Source of the DNA: Candidatus Delongbacteria bacterium
GTDB taxonomy: Bacteria; UBA4055
Assembly: GCA_016937995.1 (NCBI GenBank)
Contig: JAFGVM010000016.1
Span: 155,332 to 219,331 of the forward strand
Direction: 5' to 3'
Length of the DNA: 64,000 nucleotides
Of the stretch, positions 8,719-18,316 are shown piece after piece. The notes under the pieces were generated by a model. The model ran no database searches. It was not told the origin of the DNA and saw only the letters and a program-made list of their open reading frames with translations. The stretch's first letter is position 1, and each line of letters starts with the position of its first letter. The position numbers and the translations under genes are program-made.

Positions 8719-9360
8719 CTATTTGGCTTTTTTATCACCCCAGATAAGTTTATGCAACTGTATCTGATATCTTACATTCAATTCATCACTCAATATTTTT
8801 TCCGCGAATTCTTCATCTGATATATTTGAGTTAAAAACTCTTGATACCAGTATTGAGCGATCAGTTTCTAAATTGTTTTTTTTTATAATATCCTTCATTT
8901 CATTATAATCAAAAAAGTCCGATAAAACAAACTTTATTTCATCTTTTTTTGTAAGAATTTTAAAATTTTCCGTTAAAAAAGAGTCTGATTCTCCTGAACT
9001 GTGGAGTTTAATATCAACAATTTTGACAACTTCATCGGGAATATTCTTCAAGGAAATTGATCCATTCGTTTCCAGTAATATTTTGTATTCCCTGGCGATC
9101 AATTGTTCGATCAAAGGTATCAATTCATCTTTTTGTAGCAGAGGTTCCCCACCGGTGAACTCTATCAAATTAGTGTTAAATTTTTCAATGATCTTAAGAA
9201 GTTCTTCGGCACTGTGATCTTCACCTTCGTAGTATGCATATGCAGTATCACACCAACTGCATCTTAAATTACAGCCAGATAATCTTACGAAAGTACAGGG
9301 AAGTCCCATGTATGAGGACTCTCCCTGTAACGATCTAAATATCTCATTAACTTTGATCAT
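8719..9360 (-). CDS. queE: 7-carboxy-7-deazaguanine synthase
   Basis: A radical SAM enzyme that converts carboxy-tetrahydropterin to CDG in the preQ0/queuosine pathway. The 213 residues start MIKVNEIFRSLQGESSYMG, the typical QueE opening with the substrate-binding QGE. The cluster motif is C30-x3-C34-x2-C37 (CNLRCSWC), followed by FTGGEPLLQ. The start lies 10 bp from the stop of the long gene upstream, suggesting one transcript. No other queuosine genes are in the window. Confidence 0.92.
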   Translation of the reverse strand: MIKVNEIFRSLQGESSYMGLPCTFVRLSGCNLRCSWCDTAYAYYEGEDHSAEELLKIIEKFNTNLIEFTGGEPLLQKDELIPLIEQLIAREYKILLETNGSISLKNIPDEVVKIVDIKLHSSGESDSFLTENFKILTKKDEIKFVLSDFFDYNEMKDIIKKNNLETDRSILVSRVFNSNISDEEFAEKILSDELNVRYQIQLHKLIWGDKKAK

Positions 9361-9369
9361 ATACGATGA

Positions 9370-11775
9370 CTAGTAAATTTCATTTTCCTTATCAAAGACC
9401 AGATTGACAAATTTATCATTTTTCAGATCTGAATTTTCGTTGACAGAAACCAACCCCTTAAGGTTTTTAGATGTGCTTACAGTGTTAAATATCATCTCAG
9501 GTCCTGAACGAACTATGTAATTGAAAGAATTTACTTTAATGTCCTGATTATTGTCAGGGTCCATCAAGTCTTTAATTTTATCAAGCATACTTTGATATTC
9601 GTCCGTTCTATCTGTTGGTACAAGAATAAGGTTATTCGTGAAGACCTTATTCTTTATGACCATATCCACCTCTGCTTTCTCAAAAGGAATAAGAAATATT
9701 ATTGGTGAATCTGTTGAAAATTTCTTATAGAACTCGTACTCATCAACAAAAGGTTCCACGTTCTGAATACTTCTAATGAACAGCTCTTTATCCTCAAAGT
9801 GATCTCCCCAGCTTGATCCGAAATTAAGCAACTTGTTAATTTCTTTGTTAACAAGACTGAACGTTGAATCCCCTGAAACGATCGGATAATTTACACCAGC
9901 AGAAAATAACTCCTGAAGAATATGCTGCTGCTGACCTATCATATCGGAAAAGATGAAAACCTGCTTTCCATCCTGAAGCTTTTCTTTGATCTGATCTATC
10001 GGCATAGGTAAAACTTCATCATGAGCATCAAGATCAGATTTAAAGAATATGTAATTATACTGCATCATGTCTACATCAGCACCTTTAAGCAAGCCGGATG
10101 ATTCCTGACAAATATTGCTTAGGTATACGACATTTTCGCTTGAATCCCTGATCTCTACTATTGAAGCTCCCGGTATACATCCCGCGTTAAAGAATTTAAT
10201 ATTTATGAGCCCCTTGAAATTATAACCTTTACCCTGAGGAGTGATCCTTATGACCCTTTCATTTACCAGATCTATCTCCTGCTTTGTAAATTCAGTCTGA
10301 GTATCACTCATACCTATAACGGTCGAGTTGATTACTTTCATCCATTTGATCCTTGATACCTTATAAGTGATATCTGAAGTAAACAATTTCGCATTTGGAT
10401 TCTTCGCCATGATCTTTGGGATCAGATTCAACTTGTCCTTTCTTGCATCAGTTAAAACTACAATGTCAAGATCATCACCCTCGTATGTCTCAGAAGGGTC
10501 GATAAGTATTTTTACACCTGTCATTTCCAGCAACATAGATTCATTGAATTTTTTTGTGCAAAGACTGGTTGCTTTCAGGTAGTTGTCCTTATCTATAAGG
10601 TCAATTTTATTTTTCCTTTTTTCATACCTGGATAAAATCGAACCGTTAATATCACCGTTATACTCAATATACTCAATTTGGAACGGCATAGTGCCTAATT
10701 TAGCCTGATTTTGAAAGTACTGATCAACTGACTCGATGAGTTCCTTATTTCCGGTATAGAATATCAAATATTTCGCAGAGAGTTTCTCAAAGATCAAATA
10801 TTTAACTGTGAAATTCTCATTCAGTAGTGAATGTTGAAGCTTAAATTGAAGGATCATAGTATCAAGTTTCTCTTTGATAAAAATGTAGTTCTGATAAAAA
10901 CTGTTCAGATAGCTTAAATTTTTACCATCCTCAGGTACGACCACTATATTATGCTCAAGATATATTTTCTCTTTGACTTCATTGAAAACTTTAAGCAGGT
11001 TCTGATAGAATTTGCCATGATTAGTATCCGGTTCGGAGATAAAGTTGATCACGTACCCGGTACCTAATTTAAAGTAGATATCGAGTATCCTGTCCGTTAT
11101 CGACAACGATACACCTTTGTTCTCAAAGATTATTCTGTCGAATAATGTCTCATTCCTCTTTAAAAAGTCTATTACGATCTCTTTTATCTCCACTGGTGAT
11201 AGATTACTTTTTCTCACCACATAATTTATAACTTTTTTCTCTTCGATCACCGGCTTTGATGAAGCTTCATCTTTTTTTGGTTCTTCTTGTAAAAATTCTC
11301 CTCTAATGGTATTCTTTATAAAAATTTTTAGATCTTGTTTAAGTGTTTTAATGTCATCCTTTTTTTCATTCAACAATTCTTCAATTTCTTTTTTTACTCT
11401 GGAGGTTAATTCTATTTCACTTGTGTTTAAAATATTTTCATAACAGATGATATCATTTAAGTTAGATTCTATTTTATTCAATTCAGAGTAATCTGTCACA
11501 TAATTTACTACATCCTTTCCATCACTGTCAGTGTCAAATTTTATAAAACTATCAGATATATCCTCTAATATCCGTTTTGATTCTTTCAGTAAATTTTCAT
11601 TCATCTCTCTGATTTTCTCAGGCATTTTTGAAAAATCCTCAGATTCAAGATACTGAATAGTTTTCTTACTCTCTTTCAACTTTGATAAATAATCTTTATC
11701 AACAGCTATTCCTTTCACCAGTTCCAGAATTTTTTGATTCATAATTTGCTCCATTATATGATTTATAATTTTCAA
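9370..11775 (-). CDS. Large protein resembling a catalytically inactive metallo-beta-lactamase/beta-CASP factor
   Basis: Has 801 residues and is not clearly a known family. Residues 1-175 are charged, helical and probably coiled coil. About 190-390 is mixed alpha/beta. About 397-640 follows the order of a CPSF/RNase J-like metallo-beta-lactamase fold: CTKKFNESMLLEMTGVKILI (406-425), then VVLTDARKDKLNLIPKI (439-455) where active enzymes have LTHxHxDH. Next come AGCIPGAS (531-538) in place of GHIPGS and YLSNI (551-555) in place of the GD motif. A beta-CASP-like stretch follows (QVFIFSDMIGQQQHILQELF, 605-624). Most metal ligands are replaced (H443>D, H445>R, H448>K, H533>C, D554>N), so nuclease activity is unlikely. 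No signal peptide. An internal ATG (MNQKI, residue 12) is an alternative start. Cotranscribed with queE by spacing. Confidence 0.5.
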   Translation of the reverse strand: MKIINHIMEQIMNQKILELVKGIAVDKDYLSKLKESKKTIQYLESEDFSKMPEKIREMNENLLKESKRILEDISDSFIKFDTDSDGKDVVNYVTDYSELNKIESNLNDIICYENILNTSEIELTSRVKKEIEELLNEKKDDIKTLKQDLKIFIKNTIRGEFLQEEPKKDEASSKPVIEEKKVINYVVRKSNLSPVEIKEIVIDFLKRNETLFDRIIFENKGVSLSITDRILDIYFKLGTGYVINFISEPDTNHGKFYQNLLKVFNEVKEKIYLEHNIVVVPEDGKNLSYLNSFYQNYIFIKEKLDTMILQFKLQHSLLNENFTVKYLIFEKLSAKYLIFYTGNKELIESVDQYFQNQAKLGTMPFQIEYIEYNGDINGSILSRYEKRKNKIDLIDKDNYLKATSLCTKKFNESMLLEMTGVKILIDPSETYEGDDLDIVVLTDARKDKLNLIPKIMAKNPNAKLFTSDITYKVSRIKWMKVINSTVIGMSDTQTEFTKQEIDLVNERVIRITPQGKGYNFKGLINIKFFNAGCIPGASIVEIRDSSENVVYLSNICQESSGLLKGADVDMMQYNYIFFKSDLDAHDEVLPMPIDQIKEKLQDGKQVFIFSDMIGQQQHILQELFSAGVNYPIVSGDSTFSLVNKEINKLLNFGSSWGDHFEDKELFIRSIQNVEPFVDEYEFYKKFSTDSPIIFLIPFEKAEVDMVIKNKVFTNNLILVPTDRTDEYQSMLDKIKDLMDPDNNQDIKVNSFNYIVRSGPEMIFNTVSTSKNLKGLVSVNENSDLKNDKFVNLVFDKENEIY

Positions 11776-12010
11776 CCCGAACTTAATTCCGGGTTATCTC
11801 AGGCCTTTAATAAACCCAAGCTAAGCAATATATTAAGTCATTAAAATAATATCAAGCTTAATATTTTTCCAGCAGTGGTATATTCCGGTGTTGAAGACTG
11901 CTTTCGGTCGTTCAAAATATTGAACTATCTTTATATTTGCCTGATTGAGCCAATTCAATTATATTCAAGTCTGTAATTAATAACAATCTCAACTTATATA
12001 GATTAATTTC

Positions 12011-13108
12011 ATGAACGAACATATCAAATACATGAAAGTAGCTCTGAAAGAAGCTTTGAAAGGAAAGGGAAATGTATCACCGAATCCTTTGGTAGGTGCT
12101 GTTATTGTAAAAAATGGAAAGGTCATTGGAAAAGGAGCTCATTTAAAATACGGCCGTGAACATGCTGAGATTAATGCCTTCAATAATTGTACAGAAAGTC
12201 CGGTTGGTGCTGATCTTTATGTTACTTTAGAACCTTGTTCTCATCATGGAAAGACCCCTCCCTGCACAGAAAGAATAATCAAAGAAAAGATATCGAGGGT
12301 ATTCATAGCTACTTTAGATCCATTTAAGGAAGTAAATGGGAGTGGTGTGATAAAATTGAGAAATGCAGGTATAAAAGTAGAAGTTGGGATGCTTGAGTCA
12401 GAAGCAAAAATAATGAATGAATTTTTTCTTCATTTTCATAATACCGGTATGCCATTCATAACAATAAAATCAGCGATCAGTCTTGATGGATCTATCGCAA
12501 CAGATACAGGTGATTCAAAATGGATAACTTCGGCAAAAAGCAGAAGATATGTCCATCAACTAAGGAATGATTATGATGCTGTTCTAGTAGGAAGGAAAAC
12601 AGTTGAAAAAGATGACCCCGAATTAACTGTTAGAGCGGTAAAAGGCCGAAATCCGAAAAGGATCATTATTGATAAAGACCTTAAGCTGGATATTGGTCAC
12701 AAAGTTTTATCAGATCAGTTTACGGATAATACTATAATTTTGACCTCGGATAATAATAAAATTTCTCAAAAAGAAACAATATTGGGAAACAGAGGTATAA
12801 CAATCCTTAAAATAAAAGTTACAGATGGTAGTATAGATTTAAAAGAGGCTATGAAAAAATTGGGTGATCTTGGAATTAATTCGATCATTGTTGAAGGTGG
12901 AGGATGCACAAATTCTATCTTTCTGAAAGAAAAACTTGCAAACAGGATTAATTTATTTATCGCTCCTATTATTATTGGAAGTTCGAAAAAATTTACGTAT
13001 GATCTGGGAATTAAGTCTGTTTCTGAGTCAATACGTATAGTTGACAAAAAAATGATCAAGTATGGTAGTGACATTTTGATAAACGGAAAAATTGAGTACA
13101 CTCTTTAA
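12011..13108 (+). CDS. ribD: Bifunctional riboflavin deaminase/reductase RibD
   Basis: Catalyses the deamination and side-chain reduction of the pyrimidine intermediate in riboflavin synthesis. It has 365 residues, the normal length. The N-terminal deaminase domain has the zinc motif H51-A-E53 (HAEINAF) and C76/C85 (PCSHHGKTPPC). The C-terminal reductase domain begins near 145 (TIKSAISLDGSIA) with SKWITSAKSRRYVHQLR and later EGGG (IIVEGGGCTNSIFL). No FMN riboswitch is visible in the 235-bp upstream gap. No other rib genes are nearby. Confidence 0.95.
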   Translation: MNEHIKYMKVALKEALKGKGNVSPNPLVGAVIVKNGKVIGKGAHLKYGREHAEINAFNNCTESPVGADLYVTLEPCSHHGKTPPCTERIIKEKISRVFIATLDPFKEVNGSGVIKLRNAGIKVEVGMLESEAKIMNEFFLHFHNTGMPFITIKSAISLDGSIATDTGDSKWITSAKSRRYVHQLRNDYDAVLVGRKTVEKDDPELTVRAVKGRNPKRIIIDKDLKLDIGHKVLSDQFTDNTIILTSDNNKISQKETILGNRGITILKIKVTDGSIDLKEAMKKLGDLGINSIIVEGGGCTNSIFLKEKLANRINLFIAPIIIGSSKKFTYDLGIKSVSESIRIVDKKMIKYGSDILINGKIEYTL

Positions 13109-13110
13109 AT

Positions 13111-14514
13111 TTGAAAACTGATATGAAGATCTCAAAAGAAAAAAAACTGCTGGTTTTAACAGATTTTATTACTATAAATACTTCGACTGCGGTTCTTTTT
13201 TTTATTAAATTTAAATCCGGGCTTTTCCCGTCAACTCTGGATCATTCATACAGCGAATTGCTGTTGATGATGCCGGTAATATATCTATTCTGGGTAATTT
13301 TCTTTCATATGAGAGATATGTACAGGTCATTTTATTTTAGAAGTGCCGCAGAAATATTCCTCAACTGTTTATCCAGTTTGACTATCGGGCTCGCAATTGT
13401 CTACATGATCACAGTGGAATTAAACGATCCGGAAACCTATTTCAGGATACCGTTACTCATATACTACTTCATAATGATATCTCTGGTCGCATTCGGCAGA
13501 CTAACATTCAAACTTACTTTGAATAAATACCTCAGGAAAGGTATCGGCTTAAGAAATGCTCTGGTTATCGGTTATAATAAATCAGCAAAAAAGATAGTCA
13601 GGGAGTATCTGAAAGGCAGTTTATTAGGTTTGAAAATTGTTGGATTTATTGATGATGACCCTGATAACCCCGATTACCGTGGGATAAAGACCATAGGAAA
13701 TTTCAATAACTTCGACAAACTCATAACAACTGAACAAATACGAGAGATAATAATTTCGATAGAGTCAAAAGATCCTCTTCTGATAAATAAGATCATTCTT
13801 AAATCAAAAGACAGAAATGTCTTCTACAAAGTTGTACCGTCATTAAATGACATTATTAGCGGAAATGTACGAACCTATGAACTTTTTAATTTTACTCTTC
13901 TTGAGTTATTCCCGGATATTCTGTCTCCGTTTCAGAGATTCCTGAAACGAAGTATGGATATGATCGCATCTTTCATTTTGCTTGTTATTTCTTTACCAAT
14001 TATGATAATTTCTGCTATAATAATAAAATTTGATTCTCCCGGAAGAATAATATACACCCAAAAGAGAGTTGGAAAGGATTTTAAGGAGTTCACTGTTTAC
14101 AAGTTCAGATCAATGAGACAGGATGCTGAAGCAAAGACCGGTGCTGTATGGGCAACAAAAAATGATCCCAGGATAACGAAATTCGGTAATTTTATGAGAA
14201 AGACCCGTATCGATGAATTACCACAGTTGATCAATGTGCTATTGGGAAATATGAGCTTTGTAGGTCCAAGACCTGAGCGGAAAATATTTGTGGATAAATT
14301 TATAAAGAACATACCCTTCTATTACAAAAGACTGCATGTCAAACCCGGTTTGACAGGCTGGGCTCAGGTAAAACATAAGTATGATGAATCAGTTGAAGAT
14401 GTGAAAGAAAAGCTTAAATACGATCTCTTTTACATAGAAAACTTATCTTTAAAATTGGATTTTATCATTTTATTACATACCATTAAGGTTGTTGTGAATT
14501 TTAGAGGCCATTAA
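13111..14514 (+). CDS. Polyprenyl-phosphate sugar phosphotransferase (WbaP/EpsE-like)
   Basis: An inner-membrane enzyme that loads the first sugar phosphate onto undecaprenyl phosphate for exopolysaccharide or O-antigen synthesis. The 467 residues have four to five hydrophobic segments in the first 150 residues and a central nucleotide-fold-like region (VIGYNKSAKKIV, GFIDDDP). The C-terminal bacterial sugar transferase domain reads KRSMDMIASF, YTQKRVGKDFKEFTVYKFRS, RKTRIDELPQLINVL, NMSFVGPRPER and HVKPGLTGWAQV. The longest reading starts at TTG 13111, and an ATG at 13123 is equally plausible. Neither has a strong ribosome site. It lies 2 bp after ribD and is followed by the exporter. Confidence 0.9.
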   Translation: MKTDMKISKEKKLLVLTDFITINTSTAVLFFIKFKSGLFPSTLDHSYSELLLMMPVIYLFWVIFFHMRDMYRSFYFRSAAEIFLNCLSSLTIGLAIVYMITVELNDPETYFRIPLLIYYFIMISLVAFGRLTFKLTLNKYLRKGIGLRNALVIGYNKSAKKIVREYLKGSLLGLKIVGFIDDDPDNPDYRGIKTIGNFNNFDKLITTEQIREIIISIESKDPLLINKIILKSKDRNVFYKVVPSLNDIISGNVRTYELFNFTLLELFPDILSPFQRFLKRSMDMIASFILLVISLPIMIISAIIIKFDSPGRIIYTQKRVGKDFKEFTVYKFRSMRQDAEAKTGAVWATKNDPRITKFGNFMRKTRIDELPQLINVLLGNMSFVGPRPERKIFVDKFIKNIPFYYKRLHVKPGLTGWAQVKHKYDESVEDVKEKLKYDLFYIENLSLKLDFIILLHTIKVVVNFRGH

Positions 14515-14531
14515 AATTTGGAGTTATCAGA

Positions 14532-17096
14532 ATGAAAAAAATTATCATTATTTTTGTGCTTATTTTAAGTTTCGTATGCTTTTCTCAGAATGAAGAATTG
14601 CTTAAGATGTACGAAAAAGTGACTGGAAAAGACCTGTCAACAGAGATCGAAAAATTAAAAAATAAAGATCCCGAATTTAAAAATCTTAAAGAAAAAGTTC
14701 AGATTGATTCAATCTCAATCAAACCTGAGATCACTACAAATGACACTGTAACTGAAGTAAAAGATACTTACTTTGAAAAATATGTTAATGGAACATTGAT
14801 CGATCCGTACTCTTCTAAGCTAAAGCAGTTCTCTATTGATTTTTCAGCAGTAAAAACAACTATGAACTTCAATAAAAAGATCCCTGATTCTTATATACTG
14901 TCCAGCGGAGATGAATTTATTATCGATATTTGGGGCGCTATGGATAAAAACTATGTTGTTCAGGTCACTAATGAAAACTATATAATTATTCCACAGATCG
15001 GGAAGATAGATATTTCAGGATTGAATTACTCTCAGGCAAAGAAAACCATCTCTGATAAATTAGGTTCTATCAGCGGAATTAATTTTACTGTTAGATTATC
15101 AGATGTTAAACCTATAAGTATTTTTGTTGTAGGCAATGTTGCTAAGCCGGGTATTTATAATGTTTCCCCATTTTCCAGTATATTTGAAATCCTTGCTCTG
15201 GCAGGAGGAGTTCTTCCGGAAGGTTCTCTAAGAAATATTGGACTGATCCCGGAAAACGGAGGATCTTCGATAATGGACCTTTATTCTCTAATGTTCTTTG
15301 GTGAAAGAGTGGATCATATTCTCCAATCAAATGAAACTATTTTTGTTCCTCTTATCGGTGAACAGGTTGCAGTGGCAGGTAATGTAAAACGTGAAGGGAT
15401 TTATGAATACAAAAAAGGTGAGAGGCTAAATAATATTCTTAAGATATCCGGTTTAACACCATTTTCTGATACATCCAGAATAGAAATAGAAGGATTAGAC
15501 AAAAAAGGACGATCTTTAGTCGAATCAGTTGCTTTAGAAAATAATCCGGTGATGAAAGACGGGGACATCGTTAGAGTTTTTTCAACGTTGGTCTACAATT
15601 CAGATTACGTTTATTTAAAAGGCAACTTCAGGCATAATAAAAAAATCCAGTACAAGAAAGATATGACACTGGGTAATGTTATCAGTTCAAATGAGATCCT
15701 CAAAGAAAATACAAATCTTGATTACGGTAACATCATAAGAAAGAACGGAATGGGGCAAAGAGATCTTCTGCTAAACTTCTCTCCTGCAAAAGTTTTAAAG
15801 AATGAAGGAGATGATAACATAGTTATATTACCGAGAGATACGATCGAAGTATTCAATCTTGACTCAATTTCATTTTTGCCGACGGTAACAATTTCTGGAG
15901 AAGTAAATAAAGCGGGTAATTATAAATATACTTCAGATATGACAGTTAATACACTTATCGGTTATGCAGGTGGTTTGGCCATAAACGGTGATGTGAACAG
16001 TAATTTGGTTATACGGAATAATGGCGAAAAAGGATATAGCTACTTTACTGATGTTGATCCAAGTTCTTTCAACTTAAAAAATGATGACAGATTACACATT
16101 TTTAATTATAACACCAATAATCCGATGCAGTATGTGCATGTATACGGTCATGTTAAAAACAATGGAAAATTTATCCACTCAAGCAATATGACAGTCTCAG
16201 ACCTGTTAAAATTAGCTGGTGGATATACCTTCGATGCACAAACAGATTCTATGGAAGTAGTATCCGGTATTAACAGAGACAATAAATCTCTTAAGACTAA
16301 AATTATAAGCTCAAAGGATGTTGATACAGTAAAACTTAATGTTAATGATATCCTCTTTGTAAGAAAGATCAAAGATTACGCAAAGGTAAATTATGTAAAA
16401 ATTTACGGTGAGGTGCTTTTTCCGGGAACATACGCACTAAGAGAAAGTGAGGAATTCTCAGACCTGTTGGAAAGATGCGGTGGATTTACAAGTTCCGCTC
16501 AGATAAAGTCTACACAGATCTTTCGTGAAGAGGTTAAAAGACAGCAATCTCAAAAGATCAGAGAACTGAAAGAAGAGCTCAATAACAAGTTGAAAATGAA
16601 GATGATATTGTCCGGTGAGGCTAATCTAGCTTCCGCATTAAATATCGACAAGTTTGATTCCCTTGAAACTTCTGGCAGAGTAATTTTAGATATAGATGAA
16701 AAAGGAAATCATGAAAAATTTTATTTCATGGATCAGGACTCAATATTTGTACCATCAATATCAAGAACTATTCTGGTAATGGGTGAGGTGTATCAACAAA
16801 CCGCGATCACCTTCAACGAAAGCAATAGTGAAGTTGAATACTATTTGGACAAGGTTGGTGGAATTACCGATACCGGAGATGATGATAATATTTACGTAAT
16901 CAAGTCTAATGGAGAGCTGATCAAAGAGAAGGGTTGGTTCGACAATATCCTAAGCTACGATCTTGAACCGGGTGATATTATCTATGTTCCTTACGACTAT
17001 GAAAAGATCGATTATTTTGAACTAACAAAGGATATTACCACTATACTGTATCAGTTGAGTTTATCAGCAGCTACTGTATACACTATTACAAAGTAA
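14532..17096 (+). CDS. SLBB-domain polysaccharide export protein (Wza-like)
   Basis: The 854 residues start with a signal peptide (MKKIIIIFVLILSFVCFSQ). Next comes a coiled/linker region and the polysaccharide export domain at about 115-180 (SSGDEFIIDIWGAM, YIIIPQIGKIDISGLNY). A string of SLBB beta-grasp modules follows, recognisable by repeats such as IFVVGNVAKPGIY, VAVAGNVKREGIYEY, VTISGEVNKAGNYKY, VHVYGHVKNNGKF and VKIYGEVLFPGTY. The last hydrophobic stretch is close to the C-terminus. The protein is much longer than Wza (about 380 residues), as is usual for multi-SLBB exporters in this group. Just downstream of the sugar transferase, so part of a capsule or exopolysaccharide export operon; the polymerase and other transferases are not here. 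Confidence 0.88.
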   Translation: MKKIIIIFVLILSFVCFSQNEELLKMYEKVTGKDLSTEIEKLKNKDPEFKNLKEKVQIDSISIKPEITTNDTVTEVKDTYFEKYVNGTLIDPYSSKLKQFSIDFSAVKTTMNFNKKIPDSYILSSGDEFIIDIWGAMDKNYVVQVTNENYIIIPQIGKIDISGLNYSQAKKTISDKLGSISGINFTVRLSDVKPISIFVVGNVAKPGIYNVSPFSSIFEILALAGGVLPEGSLRNIGLIPENGGSSIMDLYSLMFFGERVDHILQSNETIFVPLIGEQVAVAGNVKREGIYEYKKGERLNNILKISGLTPFSDTSRIEIEGLDKKGRSLVESVALENNPVMKDGDIVRVFSTLVYNSDYVYLKGNFRHNKKIQYKKDMTLGNVISSNEILKENTNLDYGNIIRKNGMGQRDLLLNFSPAKVLKNEGDDNIVILPRDTIEVFNLDSISFLPTVTISGEVNKAGNYKYTSDMTVNTLIGYAGGLAINGDVNSNLVIRNNGEKGYSYFTDVDPSSFNLKNDDRLHIFNYNTNNPMQYVHVYGHVKNNGKFIHSSNMTVSDLLKLAGGYTFDAQTDSMEVVSGINRDNKSLKTKIISSKDVDTVKLNVNDILFVRKIKDYAKVNYVKIYGEVLFPGTYALRESEEFSDLLERCGGFTSSAQIKSTQIFREEVKRQQSQKIRELKEELNNKLKMKMILSGEANLASALNIDKFDSLETSGRVILDIDEKGNHEKFYFMDQDSIFVPSISRTILVMGEVYQQTAITFNESNSEVEYYLDKVGGITDTGDDDNIYVIKSNGELIKEKGWFDNILSYDLEPGDIIYVPYDYEKIDYFELTKDITTILYQLSLSAATVYTITK

Positions 17097-17105
17097 GACC
17101 ATCTG

Positions 17106-18005
17106 ATGAAAAAACTTACAGATATACTTGAGATCTATTACGATCATCTTTTGTTTGAGAAAGGATTATCTGAGTTAACTCTGGAATCATACAGCAACGA
17201 TCTAAACAGATATATAAAGTATCTTTCTGATAAAAATATTTACACTCCTGATGATGTCAAGGTTAGTGATATCAGGTATTTCATTACTGAATTGAACGAG
17301 ATCGGACTAAATGTAAATTCTGTTATCAGAAATCTTTCATCAATAAAAAATTTTCATAAATTCATCGTAACTGAAGATTACTCACCAGTCAATCCATCAC
17401 TTCATATTGAAACACCCAAACATCCAAAGACACTTCCGGAAGTAATGTCTGTCCAGGAAATAGAAGAACTGTTTAAACTTCCGGATCTGGAAACTCCATT
17501 AGGGTTAAGAGACAGAGCAATGCTTGAAATTATTTACGCCTGCGGTCTTAGAATTAGCGAACTGATCACAATAAATTATAATTCGGTAATATTTTCTGAA
17601 AAGATCGTCAGAGTTATAGGAAAAAGAAATAAAGAAAGGATCGTTCCAATAGGTAATAGTGCTTTGGATCATCTACAAAGATATTTAGACGAAGCAAGAC
17701 CTGAACTGGCGGTCAAAGGTAGAGCTGGTGGTACGTTATTCCTTAATTTCAGAGGAAACCCGATCTCGAGAATGGGTTTTTGGAAAATTGTCAGAAAATA
17801 TATTGAAATGGCTCATCTGAACATAAAGATCCACCCTCATACTTTCAGACATTCATTTGCAACCCACCTACTAGAAGGTGGTGCTGATCTCAGGTCTGTT
17901 CAGGAAATGCTTGGTCATGCTGATATTACTACGACACAAATTTACACCCATATTGATAGAGAGCATCTTAAACAGGTTTACAAACAGTTCCATCCAAGAG
18001 GATAA
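17106..18005 (+). CDS. xerD: Tyrosine recombinase XerD
   Basis: Partner recombinase for dimer resolution. The 299 residues have an N-terminal core-binding domain and a C-terminal catalytic domain with R149 (CGLRISEL), K173 (GKRNKER), H245 and R248 (HPHTFRHSFATH), H271 (LGHADI) and Y280 (QIYTHID). The ending QVYKQFHPRG is typical of XerD. Start ATG at 17106, 9 bp after the exporter stop, so it may be read through from the exopolysaccharide genes. The XerC of the window is at 4713-5612. Confidence 0.9.
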   Translation: MKKLTDILEIYYDHLLFEKGLSELTLESYSNDLNRYIKYLSDKNIYTPDDVKVSDIRYFITELNEIGLNVNSVIRNLSSIKNFHKFIVTEDYSPVNPSLHIETPKHPKTLPEVMSVQEIEELFKLPDLETPLGLRDRAMLEIIYACGLRISELITINYNSVIFSEKIVRVIGKRNKERIVPIGNSALDHLQRYLDEARPELAVKGRAGGTLFLNFRGNPISRMGFWKIVRKYIEMAHLNIKIHPHTFRHSFATHLLEGGADLRSVQEMLGHADITTTQIYTHIDREHLKQVYKQFHPRG

Positions 18006-18047
18006 AATTCACTGTTTTATATTTTTTATAACATTGAAATTAATATA

Positions 18048-18076
18048 TTGACAAGATTTTTATATATTTGTATATT
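18048..18076 (+). promoter_or_regulatory. Promoter of tRNA-Phe
   Basis: A perfect TTGACA (18048-18053), a 17-bp spacer and TATATT (18071-18076). It ends about 21 bp before the tRNA 5' end. Confidence 0.85.
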
Positions 18077-18097
18077 TAGCCCGTACCGAATTAGGAT

Positions 18098-18173
18098 GCC
18101 TTCTTAGCTCAGTCGGTAGAGCAAGGGACTGAAAATCCCTGTGTCCGTGGTTCAATTCCGCGAGGAGGCACCA
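18098..18173 (+). tRNA. tRNA-Phe (anticodon GAA)
   Basis: The acceptor GCCTTCT pairs with AGGAGGC, discriminator A, and CCA is encoded. D arm AGCTCAGTCGGTAGAGC. The anticodon stem GGGA/TCCC has loop CTGAAAA. T arm CGTGG-TTCAATT-CCGCG. Length is 76 nt. Unlike the serine and glutamine tRNA genes here, it carries its own CCA. Confidence 0.97.
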
Positions 18174-18175
18174 TA

Positions 18176-18200
18176 AACCCCTGTTATCAGGGGTTTTTTA
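18176..18200 (+). terminator. Intrinsic terminator after tRNA-Phe
   Basis: Perfect 8-bp stem AACCCCTG-TTAT-CAGGGGTT followed by a T run. Confidence 0.9.
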
Positions 18201-18316
18201 TTGCTCCAAAATCACAGACATTCAAAGAATTTAAATATTTTTTTATTTACTTAAGTTTCAAATATTATTAACATTTCGGTATATTTGGGAATATTAATAA
18301 ATTCAAGGAGTATCTT

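Noticed and set aside
11776-12010. Possible FMN riboswitch upstream of ribD
   Set aside because: None of the conserved FMN aptamer segments is visible, and only short weak inverted repeats are present.
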